Assembly: GCA_900466875.1 (NCBI GenBank)
Contig: UBNQ01000017.1
Location: 1-48,790, forward strand
Direction: 5' to 3'
Length of the DNA: 48,790 bases
From: Hyphomicrobiales bacterium
Lineage (GTDB): Bacteria; Pseudomonadota; Alphaproteobacteria; Rhizobiales; Rhizobiaceae
Position 1 is the stretch's first letter. The number at the start of each line of letters is the position of its first letter. The position numbers and the translations under genes were made by a program. Of the stretch, positions 9,101 through 16,587 are shown in pieces. Under the pieces are notes generated by a model, which ran no database searches, was not told the origin of the DNA, and was given only the letters and a program-made list of their open reading frames with translations.

Positions 9101-12100
9101 AGATCGCTGCCTTGAGCACCGCAGATCTGGCGACCTTCTCGAAAGAGGATATCGCGGCGATCAATGGAAGGGCCATCGCCGGACTGAGCAACAACGCGAT
9201 CTCTTCGCTGACCAGCGAACAGATCGGCGCGATCAGCGTAACCTCGATCGCCAACCTAACCAGCGACCAGATCGAAGCGCTGAGCTCCGCCCAGATAAAG
9301 GCCCTGTCGACCAAGCAGGTTGCTGCCCTGACCTCAGCGCAAGTTGCGGCATTGAGCGATACCGCCATCGGACAACTCACTTCCGCCCAGATTTCGGCGC
9401 TGAGCACGGCCGGCCTGAAGGGTTTGAACGACGATCATATCGCGGCGTTGACGACGGCGCAGATCGCCGCTCTGTCAACCATCCAGATTTCGTCGCTGAG
9501 CTCGGATCAGATCGCAGCTCTGGGCACCGATGACATTGCATCCCTTTCCACGGCGCAGGTTGCCGCTTTGAGCACGGCCGGCATATCCGGCCTGACGACA
9601 AGACAGGTGGCAGCGCTTTCGGCGACTCAGGTCGAAGCCCTGACCGCCACCCAGATCGCGGTTCTGAGCGTCGACCAGATCGAGGTGCTTGACCCCGCCG
9701 ATATCGCGACCTTCACCACCCGGGAAATGGCGGCCATCAGCTCTGCGGCCATTGCCGGCTTGTCGACATCCGTGCTGACCTCGTTGTCCAGCGATCAGAT
9801 TGCGGCGCTGAGTGCCAACGGCATATCCGGTCTGACGACCGGACAGATTTCGGCCTTGCTGTCCACACAGGTCGCCGCACTGACGACGAAGCAGATTTCG
9901 TCACTGAGCGCCGCCCAGGCGGGCGCACTCGGCACGGACGACATCGCGGCCATGTCCACCGCCCAGATCTCGTCATTCAGCACAGCCGGTATTTCCGGCC
10001 TGACGACCGGCCAGGTCGGCGCACTTTCCACCGCGCAGGCGCGCGCCTTGACCAGCGTTCAGGTCGCGGCATTGAGTTCAGCCCAGATCGCGGTCATCGG
10101 AACGGAGAACATCAGGACCTTCTCCACCTCTGATATGGCTGCCATCCATAGCGACGCGATCTCCAGCCTGACGACTGCCGCCATTGCCGCGCTTTCGACA
10201 GACCAGATTGCCTCCCTGAGCACGGCTGCGATCGCCTCTCTCACGACGCGGCAGATCGCGGCGCTGAGCACTGGCCAGATTGCGGCCCTCTCCAGCAGGC
10301 AGGTCGGCGCGCTGACCTCGCAGCAGGTCGCGGCGCTTGGTGCAGACGATATCGGGGCGCTTTCTAGCTCCGCGCTTTCGGCGATCAGTTCCGGTGCGAT
10401 ATCCGGCCTGTCGGCCGACACGCTGGCGTCGCTGTCGCCGGAACTCATCGCGGGCCTCGGCACTTCGGGCATTTCCGGCCTGACCACAAGGCAGATCGCG
10501 ACACTGAGCACCGACCAGATCGCAGCTCTGACGACCCGCCAGATGGGAGCATTGAACTCCTATCAGGCAGCCGCCCTGTCGACCGCAGATCTTGCGGTCC
10601 TGACAACCGGCCAGATCGCCGCCCTGAGTATCGCCGGTATCTCAGGCCTTTCTTCAAGCCAGATCGAGGCTCTGACGACGGTCCAGACCGAAGCGCTGAC
10701 CGCCTCGCAGGTGGCCTCGCTCACATCCAGGCAGGTTGCGGCTCTGGGCACGGATGACCTTGCACGGTTTACCACCAGGGAAATCGCGGCCTTGAGTTCC
10801 GGCGCTGTTGCCGGACTGTCGTCCGCCACGCTCGCGTCTCTTTCCAATGATCTCGTTGCGGCATTGAGCACGGCTGCTATTACCAGCCTTACGACCTCAC
10901 AGATGGCGGCGTTCACCACAACCCAGCTCGCCGCAATGACAAACAGCCAGGTCAGCGCGCTCAACTCGAAACAGCTCGAAGCACTGGGCACGAGCTATAT
11001 CGCGTCTCTTTCGACGGATGAAATTGCAGGTCTCAGCACGGCTGTCATCGCCGGTCTCTCGACCGCCCAGATAGCCACGCTGACGACGGCACAGGCGCAG
11101 GCCCTGACGAGTTCGCAAGTCGCGGTCCTGAACTCGAACCAGGTCGCCGCGCTTGGCAATGATGACTTGGCTCTCTTCACGACCAGGGAGATCGCCGCCT
11201 TGAGCGCGAGCGCGATTGGCGGTCTTTCGACTGCGGCTCTCGCGTCGCTGTCGAGCGACAAGATCGAGGCTCTGAGCTTCTCAAGCATTGCAGCTCTGTC
11301 GACCGCCCAGGTGGCGGCGCTCGGCAGCAAACAACTGGAAGCCCTCACGACAGCCCAGATCGGCCTTCTGTCATCCAAGCAGATCGCAGCCCTCGGCACG
11401 GCCGGCATATCGATACTCTCCACCGGGCAGATTGCCGCCATGGGCACGGCCGGTCTCGCCGGCCTGACTTCCGCGCAGGTCAGCGCGATGTCGACGAACC
11501 AGGTGGAAGCCCTGACGAGCACGCAGGTTGCGGTTCTGACCTCTGCCCAGGTTGCAGCCCTCGGCGCCGACGATCTGGCAGTCTTCTCGACGAAGGAACT
11601 TGCAGTCCTCGGCTCGAGCGCCATCACCGGCATATCTCCCGCCGTTCTCGCCGCCTTGTCGACGGAACAGATCGCCTCTCTGAGTTCGGCCGCGATCGGC
11701 GAGCTTACCACCAGCCAGGTGGCGGCGCTGAGCAGTGCCCAGATCGATGCCCTGACGACGGCCCAGATGGGAGCCCTCGGCTCGAAGCAGATCGCGGTGC
11801 TCAGTACCGATGTCATCGCAGGCCTGACGACCGCCCAGATCGCGGCGCTCGGAACGGCCGGTATCGCGGGCCTGACGTCGGCCCAGATTACCGCGCTGAC
11901 CACGGGTCAGGTCGAGGCATTGACCGCAACGCAGGTCGGCGCACTGACCTCGGCGCAGGTTGCCGCACTCGGCACCGAAGATCTGCAAGTCTTCTCGACC
12001 GCCGATATCGCGGCCTTGAGTTCCAGCGGCGTGTCGGGCTTGACGACCGCTGTTCTTGCGGCTCTGTCGACCGAACAGATCGCTCATCTGAGCGCAGCCG

Positions 12101-13458
12101 GTATCGCTGGCCTCAGCACCGGCCAGATCGCCGCGCTGAACACCGATCAGGCGGAAGCCCTGACGACGACGCAGATTGCGGCGCTCAGTTCCAGACAGCT
12201 CTCCGCCTTCGGTCTCGATGATCTCGCGACCTTCACGACCGCGGAAATCGCGGCCATCAGCTCCGCTGCCATTTCGGGCCTTTCGACCGCCACGGTTGCG
12301 GCGTTGACGACGGAGCAGATCACGGCGCTCGGCACCGCTGCCATCTCCGGCCTCACCACCAGCCAGGTCGCGGCGCTTAGCCTGAGCCAGCTCGAGACAC
12401 TTTCGACCGCGCAGATCGGTGCTCTGTCTTCACGCCAGATTGCGGAGTTGACGACGGCCGCGATTGCGGCGCTGACGCCCGAACAGGTTGCAGCGATCAG
12501 CGCGGCTGGCATTGCGGGCCTGACGAGCGGTCAGACCGGTGCGCTGACGCTGGACCAGATCTCCGCGCTCTCCACGACGCAGATCGCAGCGCTCACATCG
12601 GCAGCCATATCCGGTCTGACGGTCGACGATCTGGAATCCTTCTCGACCCAGAAGCTAGCCGCCATCTCGTCGGCCGCGATACCGGGCCTTTCGACTAGCT
12701 TTATTACCGCCTTGTCGACGCAGGAGCTTGCCGCACTCGGTACGGCCGGCATCGCCGGGCTTACCAGCGCCCAGGTCGCCGCACTGACCGCCGAACATCT
12801 CGACTCGCTCTCCACGGCGCAGATTGCCGCCTTCAGTGCAGTCGGGCTTGCCGGCCTGACGACGGAAGACATGGCGTCCTTCTCGACGGCGGATCTCGCC
12901 GCCATCGGCACTGCCGCAATCAAGGGCCTGTCGACCGCGATCATCGCATCGTTGACGACGGCGCAGATCGGCGCATTGTCTGCCGGCCAGGTTGGCGGTC
13001 TGAACTACAATCAGATCGTGGCCCTCTCCACCGCACAGGTCGCGGAGCTGACGACGGCGCAACTCGGTGCCCTCAACGCGCTGCAGGCAGCAGCGCTGGG
13101 TACGGATGATATTGCCGTCCTGACAACGGAGGAGATCGCGGCACTCGGCACCGGCGCGATTTCCGGCCTCACCCCGTCGGCTATCTCTTCGCTGACCACG
13201 GCGCAGGCGGAAGCCCTGAGCCCGACCCAGGTCAACGCCCTGACCTCAGGCCAGCTTGCGGCCCTGTCGAAGGAGGGACTGAAGACGTTCTCGACCGCCG
13301 ATATCGCAGCCTTCAACAGCGCCGCTCTTCCGGGCCTGTCGACGGAAAGCATCGTGGCCATGTCGAGCGCACAGCGCGATACGCTGATCGAAACGCATAT
13401 GGCCGCGCTGAGCCCGGAACAGGTCTCGACGATCATCTCGCTCTATCTGGCAGCATAA
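6142..13458 (+). CDS. Giant octapeptide-repeat protein, 2438 residues, function unknown
   Basis: I do not recognise a named family. The whole protein, from Met1 (MTTTISSL already fits) to the end (SPEQVSTI, then ISLYLAA), is one run of octads with consensus [S/T]-[T/S]-x-Q-[I/V]-A-A-L. About 304 octads stay in one register; the only slip is a 7-residue octad (STKVAAL, residues 865-871). There is no signal peptide, no membrane segment, no unique domain, and I saw no cysteine. Composition is mostly Ala, Ser, Thr, Leu, Ile and Gln. STxQ at an octad start is a classical helix N-cap box, so a solenoid of short capped helices is a reasonable guess. AAGG at 6130-6133 lies 8 bases before the ATG. The gene lies alone between fliQ and a convergent GT41 glycosyltransferase. 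Possible roles are surface or adhesive protein, glycosylated filament, or length-setting protein; none is proven. Confidence 0.9.
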   Translation: MTTTISSLSVTQIRSLSTAAVAAWTTDDVASLSTAQIKALSSDQISAMDTEDIGTMNSHQLNAIATGSIVGLTMDQLAVLSKIAIESLSTGQVASLTTDQLQAFSTDQAEALTTSQVGSLTSAQLAALTPADLAAFSTADMAAINAVAVVGLKPEVMKSLTTAQLSSLSPGAISRLTTDQLTALSTGQVASLSTIQIGSLRSYQIAALGTDDIAALPTASIAALSNGAVPALSSAQIAALSSAQVAAASTAFIASLTPTQIESFSTGQISALTSTQIGALKALQIAAFSTAMVGALTTGQIAALSTASISFLSTEQIDALSSRQIAALTTDHMQALKVTQIVAFSTDDISRLTPEQVAALSTRAILGLTTDQVAALSPKQVEALTPIQVRVLSSEQVAALGADDLATFSSDDMGALSNKAVAGLSTAIMASLSPAQVASLNTSAVVALSTDQIGALKTAQMAALTTAQVAALSSDQVAVLDAVDLAAFSTANIAALTSRGIAGLSTAAIASLSTNQIAALNVYAVGRLSSEQMEALSVDQARALTPEQVRVLTAWQLVALTPEHLATFSTGNMAALTSAAISGLSANVIASLSTAQIAALAAGAIGGMTAEQLDRLSSAQIKAMTTEQVAALRASQIEAIGTNGIAAMSASQITALSAAAVARMSVAQVAVLNSSQAEALTTAQVKVLSSAQLAALDPEDLATFSTADIAALTKLSISGLSTAALQGLSSAQVAALTAAVVAKMTTEQVAALKSNQVAALTTAQIGALSSSQVGALGTESLLALSAKSFSALASAAVAGLSTSTIAALSGAQLAGLSAAAIGALSTGQIAALSRDHATSLSTSQIKALSSKQIGALTTDTLASLSTKVAALTPATFAALSTQQIAALSSDQLGALSTAQFAALTAVQVGAFSPEAIAEFSPARLAAMNTAAIAALSTDVIAALTTAQIAALSTAGVASLTTDQIAALSTAQVDALTTLQIGVLRTAQIAALSTADLATFSKEDIAAINGRAIAGLSNNAISSLTSEQIGAISVTSIANLTSDQIEALSSAQIKALSTKQVAALTSAQVAALSDTAIGQLTSAQISALSTAGLKGLNDDHIAALTTAQIAALSTIQISSLSSDQIAALGTDDIASLSTAQVAALSTAGISGLTTRQVAALSATQVEALTATQIAVLSVDQIEVLDPADIATFTTREMAAISSAAIAGLSTSVLTSLSSDQIAALSANGISGLTTGQISALLSTQVAALTTKQISSLSAAQAGALGTDDIAAMSTAQISSFSTAGISGLTTGQVGALSTAQARALTSVQVAALSSAQIAVIGTENIRTFSTSDMAAIHSDAISSLTTAAIAALSTDQIASLSTAAIASLTTRQIAALSTGQIAALSSRQVGALTSQQVAALGADDIGALSSSALSAISSGAISGLSADTLASLSPELIAGLGTSGISGLTTRQIATLSTDQIAALTTRQMGALNSYQAAALSTADLAVLTTGQIAALSIAGISGLSSSQIEALTTVQTEALTASQVASLTSRQVAALGTDDLARFTTREIAALSSGAVAGLSSATLASLSNDLVAALSTAAITSLTTSQMAAFTTTQLAAMTNSQVSALNSKQLEALGTSYIASLSTDEIAGLSTAVIAGLSTAQIATLTTAQAQALTSSQVAVLNSNQVAALGNDDLALFTTREIAALSASAIGGLSTAALASLSSDKIEALSFSSIAALSTAQVAALGSKQLEALTTAQIGLLSSKQIAALGTAGISILSTGQIAAMGTAGLAGLTSAQVSAMSTNQVEALTSTQVAVLTSAQVAALGADDLAVFSTKELAVLGSSAITGISPAVLAALSTEQIASLSSAAIGELTTSQVAALSSAQIDALTTAQMGALGSKQIAVLSTDVIAGLTTAQIAALGTAGIAGLTSAQITALTTGQVEALTATQVGALTSAQVAALGTEDLQVFSTADIAALSSSGVSGLTTAVLAALSTEQIAHLSAAGIAGLSTGQIAALNTDQAEALTTTQIAALSSRQLSAFGLDDLATFTTAEIAAISSAAISGLSTATVAALTTEQITALGTAAISGLTTSQVAALSLSQLETLSTAQIGALSSRQIAELTTAAIAALTPEQVAAISAAGIAGLTSGQTGALTLDQISALSTTQIAALTSAAISGLTVDDLESFSTQKLAAISSAAIPGLSTSFITALSTQELAALGTAGIAGLTSAQVAALTAEHLDSLSTAQIAAFSAVGLAGLTTEDMASFSTADLAAIGTAAIKGLSTAIIASLTTAQIGALSAGQVGGLNYNQIVALSTAQVAELTTAQLGALNALQAAALGTDDIAVLTTEEIAALGTGAISGLTPSAISSLTTAQAEALSPTQVNALTSGQLAALSKEGLKTFSTADIAAFNSAALPGLSTESIVAMSSAQRDTLIETHMAALSPEQVSTIISLYLAA
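6142..13458 (+). repeat. 24-bp octad array with 240-bp and 168-bp higher-order modules
   Basis: A marker octad of the type x-x-D-D-L-A-T-F marks module starts. Its Asp-equivalent codon (octad position 4) is at 6535, 7351, 7591, 7831, 8239, 8884, 9124, 9700, 10108, 10756, 11164, 11572, 11980, 12220, 12628, 12868 and 13276. The intervals are 34, 10, 10, 17, 27 (less one codon), 10, 24, 17, 27, 17, 17, 17, 10, 17, 10 and 17 octads. All are sums of 10 and 7. Weaker markers (DDIAAL, ESLLAL, DDIASL, DDIGAL types) at 6775, 8479, 9532 and 10348 split the long intervals as predicted. Thus 10-octad (240 bp) and 7-octad (168 bp) modules alternate, often as a 17-octad, 408-bp pair. Codons differ freely between copies, so the array is old or diversified at DNA level. 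Confidence 0.88.
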
Positions 13459-13488
13459 GGCAGGGCGTCACGGATCGCCGGAAAAAGC

Positions 13489-13518
13489 ACATCGCCGCTC
13501 TCATGGGAGCGGCGATGT
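13489..13518. terminator. Bidirectional terminator between convergent genes
   Basis: A perfect 12-bp stem (13489-13500 with 13507-13518, ACATCGCCGCTC and its complement) has a 6-base loop. The minus-strand transcript then reads GCTTTTTCC, a good U-tract; the plus side has only a weak CGTTT. It lies 30 bases after the giant gene and 10 bases beyond the stop of the minus-strand glycosyltransferase. Confidence 0.8.
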
Positions 13519-13528
13519 CGTTTCGGGC

Positions 13529-15556
13529 CTATCTCTGTGCCGACGTCCACAGACGGTTGTCGGCCGCGATGGGCGACTGGTCGTCCCATTCGGCAAGTTT
13601 TTCGTGGTAGTGACGGCGATAATCGCCGTCATCGCAATAGTCGACATGCGTCTGGACCAGTTCCGCGCCGATCTCGTAATAGAGTTCCATGTTGCGCAGG
13701 TCCGGAACCGGCGTCTCGCCACGTTCGCATTCGCCCTGCATTTCCCAGAAGATCTCTTCCAGCCGGCGGGCAAGTCCGGGAATGTCGCGCAGCACGCTCG
13801 TCTCGCGACCGGCGGCAAGCTGGTCCCGGATCGTCTTCAGGCTGGGCGGGTTTTTCGCATAACCGACGGCCTTGGCGATATAGGTTTCGGGATCGCTGCA
13901 CAGCAGTTCCGACACGCCGGCGGCATGCACGATGCTGTGGCAGAACCTTGCGGCAAAGCTTCTTCCGGGGAAGGTCAGTACCGGGAGCCCCATCGTCAGC
14001 GCGTCCGCCCCGGTCGAATGAGCGCCATAGGGGAAGGTGTCGAGGAACAGGTCCGCCACTGCGATACGCGCCAGATGCTGCGCGTTCGGCGCTTTGGGCG
14101 CAAAGATAAGCCGGTCGCTCGCGATCCCCGCCTTTTCGGCGCTTTCGCGCAGCCGCTGATCCACATTGTCACCGCCCGTAAGCAGCCAGAGCACGCTATT
14201 GGGCGCATCGCGCAGGATCTGCATCCAGTGCCCGAACGTGGTCTCGGTAATCTTCTGCATGCCGTTGAAGCAGGCGAAGACGAACTTGTCCCTCGGCAGC
14301 CCGGCCTCGGCCCGCGACGGCTTGGCCGCGATCGTCCGTTGCCGGTCGATCGGCTGGTTGCAGGCGATGCGGAAGACTTTTTCCGAGTAATAGATCTCGT
14401 TATCCGGCGGAACGATATGCTCGTCGGCAATCATGTACTGGTGGAAAGGGCTGCCCATTGTTCCCGGATAACCGCAGAAATTGACGATCACCGGCGCCGG
14501 CCGATAGGCGAAGATCTTTGTCCGCGCGTGCTTGGTATAACCGTTGACGTCGATCAGGATGTCGATCTCGTCGTCGCCGATCAGCTTCGCGGCCTCGGCG
14601 TCGCTGACGGTAGCGATGTCGCGCCAGCAATCGACCGCCGCTTTCATCCGCGTCTGGGTTTCGTCACGCAGCACCGGATCGCCGCAGTAATAGGCGTAGA
14701 TCTCGACGCTCTCCTTGTCGTGCAGCTCAAGCACTTCCCGCAGCGCGAAACCGACGGCGTGGTCACGCAGGTCGGAAGAGACATAGCCGACCCGCAGGCG
14801 CTGGCCGGTGCCGGTTTTCTGTTTCGGCGTGCGGCGCTGCAGCTCCGCGGTTTCGACCCGCCCGACCAGCGACCTGTTGTAGCGATAGGCCTTGGCCAGC
14901 TGGAACACGGGGTCGTCCGAATAGCAGGCAAGCGTCAGCGGCGACATCGCATCGATCATCTGCCGCTGTGTGGCATGGGTCGATGGTGTGAGAACCGGCC
15001 ATTTGCACTGGCGCTGGCGAAGCGCGCTCCAGTGCTGGCCGGCTTCAGGCTTGTCGGGACGCAGTTCGATCGCCTGCCACAGCGCGGTCTCGGCTTCTTC
15101 CAGCAGACCGGCATTTTCCATCACGCGGCCGATATGCTGGAGCGTCATCAGCCGGTGGCTGACCCGGTCGGCGGTGCTTTCGGCGCTGAGCGCGGTAAAG
15201 CTCTGCCATTGCTGGATCGCCTGCACGGCCAGCCCGCCGTCTTCGAACGCACGACCGAGATTGATATGCGCCGGCCCGAAGGCGGGATCGAGCTTCAGGC
15301 AGGCGCGTAATGCGTTGATCGTACCCGCAAGGTCGTTCAACTGGCGCAGCGTCACCGAATAGTTGAAATAGACGAGGTGGAGGAAGGGATTGCTGTCGTT
15401 GAAAGCGATCCACGCCTTGTAGATTTCAGCGGCCTCGGCTTTCTGGCCGGCAGCGCTGCGGTTTTCGGCAATGGTGAAGAGATCGGTGAAGGCGAGCCGC
15501 TGTGTGCGCGCAAGTTCCAGAATTTCGGCGAGCGGGGCGTCTAAGGGTAAGCTCAT
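13529..15556 (-). CDS. GT41 SPINDLY/OGT-like protein glycosyltransferase
   Basis: GT41 enzymes transfer a sugar, usually GlcNAc, from a nucleotide sugar to Ser/Thr (OGT, SPINDLY relatives) or Asn (HMW1C type) of proteins. Residues about 20-180 form TPR-like helices (FNYSVTLRQLNDLAGTINAL, DPAFGPAHINLGRAFEDGG). The catalytic part starts near residue 254: RVGYVSSDLRDHAVGF with the conserved His; DILIDVNGYTKHART; VNFCGYPGTMGS; FACFNGMQKIT with the donor-site Lys; DTFPYGAHSTGADALTMGLPVLT; and GRSFAARFCHSIVHAAG. I chose the ATG at 15556, giving 675 residues: AAGG lies 8 bases before it, while in-frame ATGs at 15679 and 15577 lack a ribosome site. No signal peptide, so cytoplasmic. Its convergent neighbour is a Ser/Thr-rich giant protein, the obvious candidate substrate; that link is inference. 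Confidence 0.9.
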   Translation of the reverse strand: MSLPLDAPLAEILELARTQRLAFTDLFTIAENRSAAGQKAEAAEIYKAWIAFNDSNPFLHLVYFNYSVTLRQLNDLAGTINALRACLKLDPAFGPAHINLGRAFEDGGLAVQAIQQWQSFTALSAESTADRVSHRLMTLQHIGRVMENAGLLEEAETALWQAIELRPDKPEAGQHWSALRQRQCKWPVLTPSTHATQRQMIDAMSPLTLACYSDDPVFQLAKAYRYNRSLVGRVETAELQRRTPKQKTGTGQRLRVGYVSSDLRDHAVGFALREVLELHDKESVEIYAYYCGDPVLRDETQTRMKAAVDCWRDIATVSDAEAAKLIGDDEIDILIDVNGYTKHARTKIFAYRPAPVIVNFCGYPGTMGSPFHQYMIADEHIVPPDNEIYYSEKVFRIACNQPIDRQRTIAAKPSRAEAGLPRDKFVFACFNGMQKITETTFGHWMQILRDAPNSVLWLLTGGDNVDQRLRESAEKAGIASDRLIFAPKAPNAQHLARIAVADLFLDTFPYGAHSTGADALTMGLPVLTFPGRSFAARFCHSIVHAAGVSELLCSDPETYIAKAVGYAKNPPSLKTIRDQLAAGRETSVLRDIPGLARRLEEIFWEMQGECERGETPVPDLRNMELYYEIGAELVQTHVDYCDDGDYRRHYHEKLAEWDDQSPIAADNRLWTSAQR

Positions 15557-15736
15557 CTTGTCTACCTTGGCATCCATGAAATTCGTAAAATCTATGATGT
15601 AGGCAATAACGTCGCCGGCCTTGCCTGGACATGCGCCGGCCTCATGCCGGACATCTCCGGTCTTATCGCCTTCATTCATTCATCGGCAAGGGAGGGAAAA
15701 TATGTGTCCCCATCGGATTCACAGGAGTCTGACGGA

Positions 15737-15766
15737 TGCGGCAAGATGTTCCCGTCTTGTGCCGCA
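15737..15766. promoter_or_regulatory. Imperfect inverted repeat in a 310-bp divergent intergenic region
   Basis: TGCGGCAAGATG (15737-15748) faces CGTCTTGTGCCGCA (15753-15766); the arms pair except for two extra bases on the right. The gap 15557-15866 separates the divergent GT41 gene and the WecG-like gene and must hold both promoters, but I could not fix -35/-10 boxes. The repeat could be an operator or a leader hairpin. Confidence 0.4.
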
Positions 15767-15866
15767 TAACCGCGCAAAGGTTGCATTTTAGCATCTTGCT
15801 TAAACGCTGCTTGAGGACGCCCTGTTACAAGATCGGACAGCTGAAACTTCCGCGACAGAGCAGGTC

Positions 15867-16499
15867 ATGAGCGCAGGCGTAGAATCTCCGAAAAATACCG
15901 CATCCCGTGTGCTTTTCGGCCTTCATGTCTCAACTCTTGGCTGGAATGCGGCGCTGGCGCGTGCGGAAGCGCTTGCGCTTTCCCAACGTGAACCCGCAAC
16001 GATCGCTTTTTTCGGCGAAAAAAGGCTCGTCCGTTCCCTGTTCAGGCTCGACCGCCGCTTCATCCCGAAGCGCCAACTTTTGCTGCCGGCCGGCGGCGCG
16101 CTTCTGCACCGTATGCTCAAGCTTGTCTGGCGCACGCAGCCGGTCGAAGCGGCGTTTTCGCCTGTCGGTTTCGTCTCCGCCTTGCTGACCTATTTTGCGC
16201 AGCCGCGCCGGATCGGCCTAATCGGCGACGACAAGGGGCGTCTGGAGACGCTTTGCATGCATTTTACCCGCCACACGCCTTGGCACGAATTTGTCGCCAT
16301 CGCTCCCGGAGCAAATCCGTCCGGCCGTCTGGATCTGTTGATCGTCGATGCGGATGCAGGCGATCAGATCGAAAAGCGTCTGGAAGGTGCCGATATCGGG
16401 CTTGTGATCCTGGCGGGCAGGGGACTTCGCCGGCTTGCGCGGCCACTGCCGATTACCGGCCGCCCCCAATCCTCGATTTCCAAACCGTCTTTGGCCTGA
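15867..16499 (+). CDS. Small protein with distant WecG/TagA (GT26) resemblance
   Basis: A 210-residue protein with no signal peptide. The layout recalls the WecG/TagA/CpsF glycosyltransferase fold: an opening HVSTLGWNAALARAEAL (compare the family's start, valine-aspartate-x-leucine-x-x-x-x-A), a central RRIGLIGDDKGRLETL (compare xRIFLLGGxxGVAEKAA), and LDLLIVDADAGDQIEKRL near the end. The usual acceptor-site Asp motif of active enzymes (ADGxG) is not visible, so it may be a diverged or inactive member. It is followed after 88 bases by a Wzz-type gene on the same strand, which supports a role in polysaccharide or glycan work. Family assignment is tentative. Confidence 0.4.
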   Translation: MSAGVESPKNTASRVLFGLHVSTLGWNAALARAEALALSQREPATIAFFGEKRLVRSLFRLDRRFIPKRQLLLPAGGALLHRMLKLVWRTQPVEAAFSPVGFVSALLTYFAQPRRIGLIGDDKGRLETLCMHFTRHTPWHEFVAIAPGANPSGRLDLLIVDADAGDQIEKRLEGADIGLVILAGRGLRRLARPLPITGRPQSSISKPSLA

Positions 16500-16587
16500 C
16501 GGTTAACCTTTTATTTGCCACGAAAATTTAGACTGCGTTAATGGCTGCGGGCAATGTCAGCTCCGCCGCACGCAGAGGTGGTAAGTA

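Noticed and set aside
6142..13458. Many long open frames on both strands inside the giant repeat gene (up to 308 codons antisense)
   Set aside because: They are by-products of the 24-bp period: a frame without stops in one octad tends to stay open in all. Their products are Arg/Gly- or Val/Ala-rich shadows with no ribosome sites.
6142..13458. CRISPR array or tandem satellite DNA
   Set aside because: The 24-bp period is in the reading frame, codons vary freely, and there are no identical direct repeats with unique spacers.
6142..13458. TAL-effector relation, because octads such as LTPEQVAAL recall the TAL repeat start LTPEQVVAI
   Set aside because: TAL repeats are 33-35 residues with a variable di-residue and two helices; here the period is 8 and nothing else matches. 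The likeness is a shared helix N-cap.
6142..13458. RTX toxin or haemagglutinin-type adhesin
   Set aside because: No GGxGxDxxx nonapeptides, no TPS domain and no ESPR-type signal were found.
13604..15310. 568-codon plus-strand frame opposite the GT41 gene
   Set aside because: The minus strand shows all GT41 motifs; the plus frame is a high-GC shadow.
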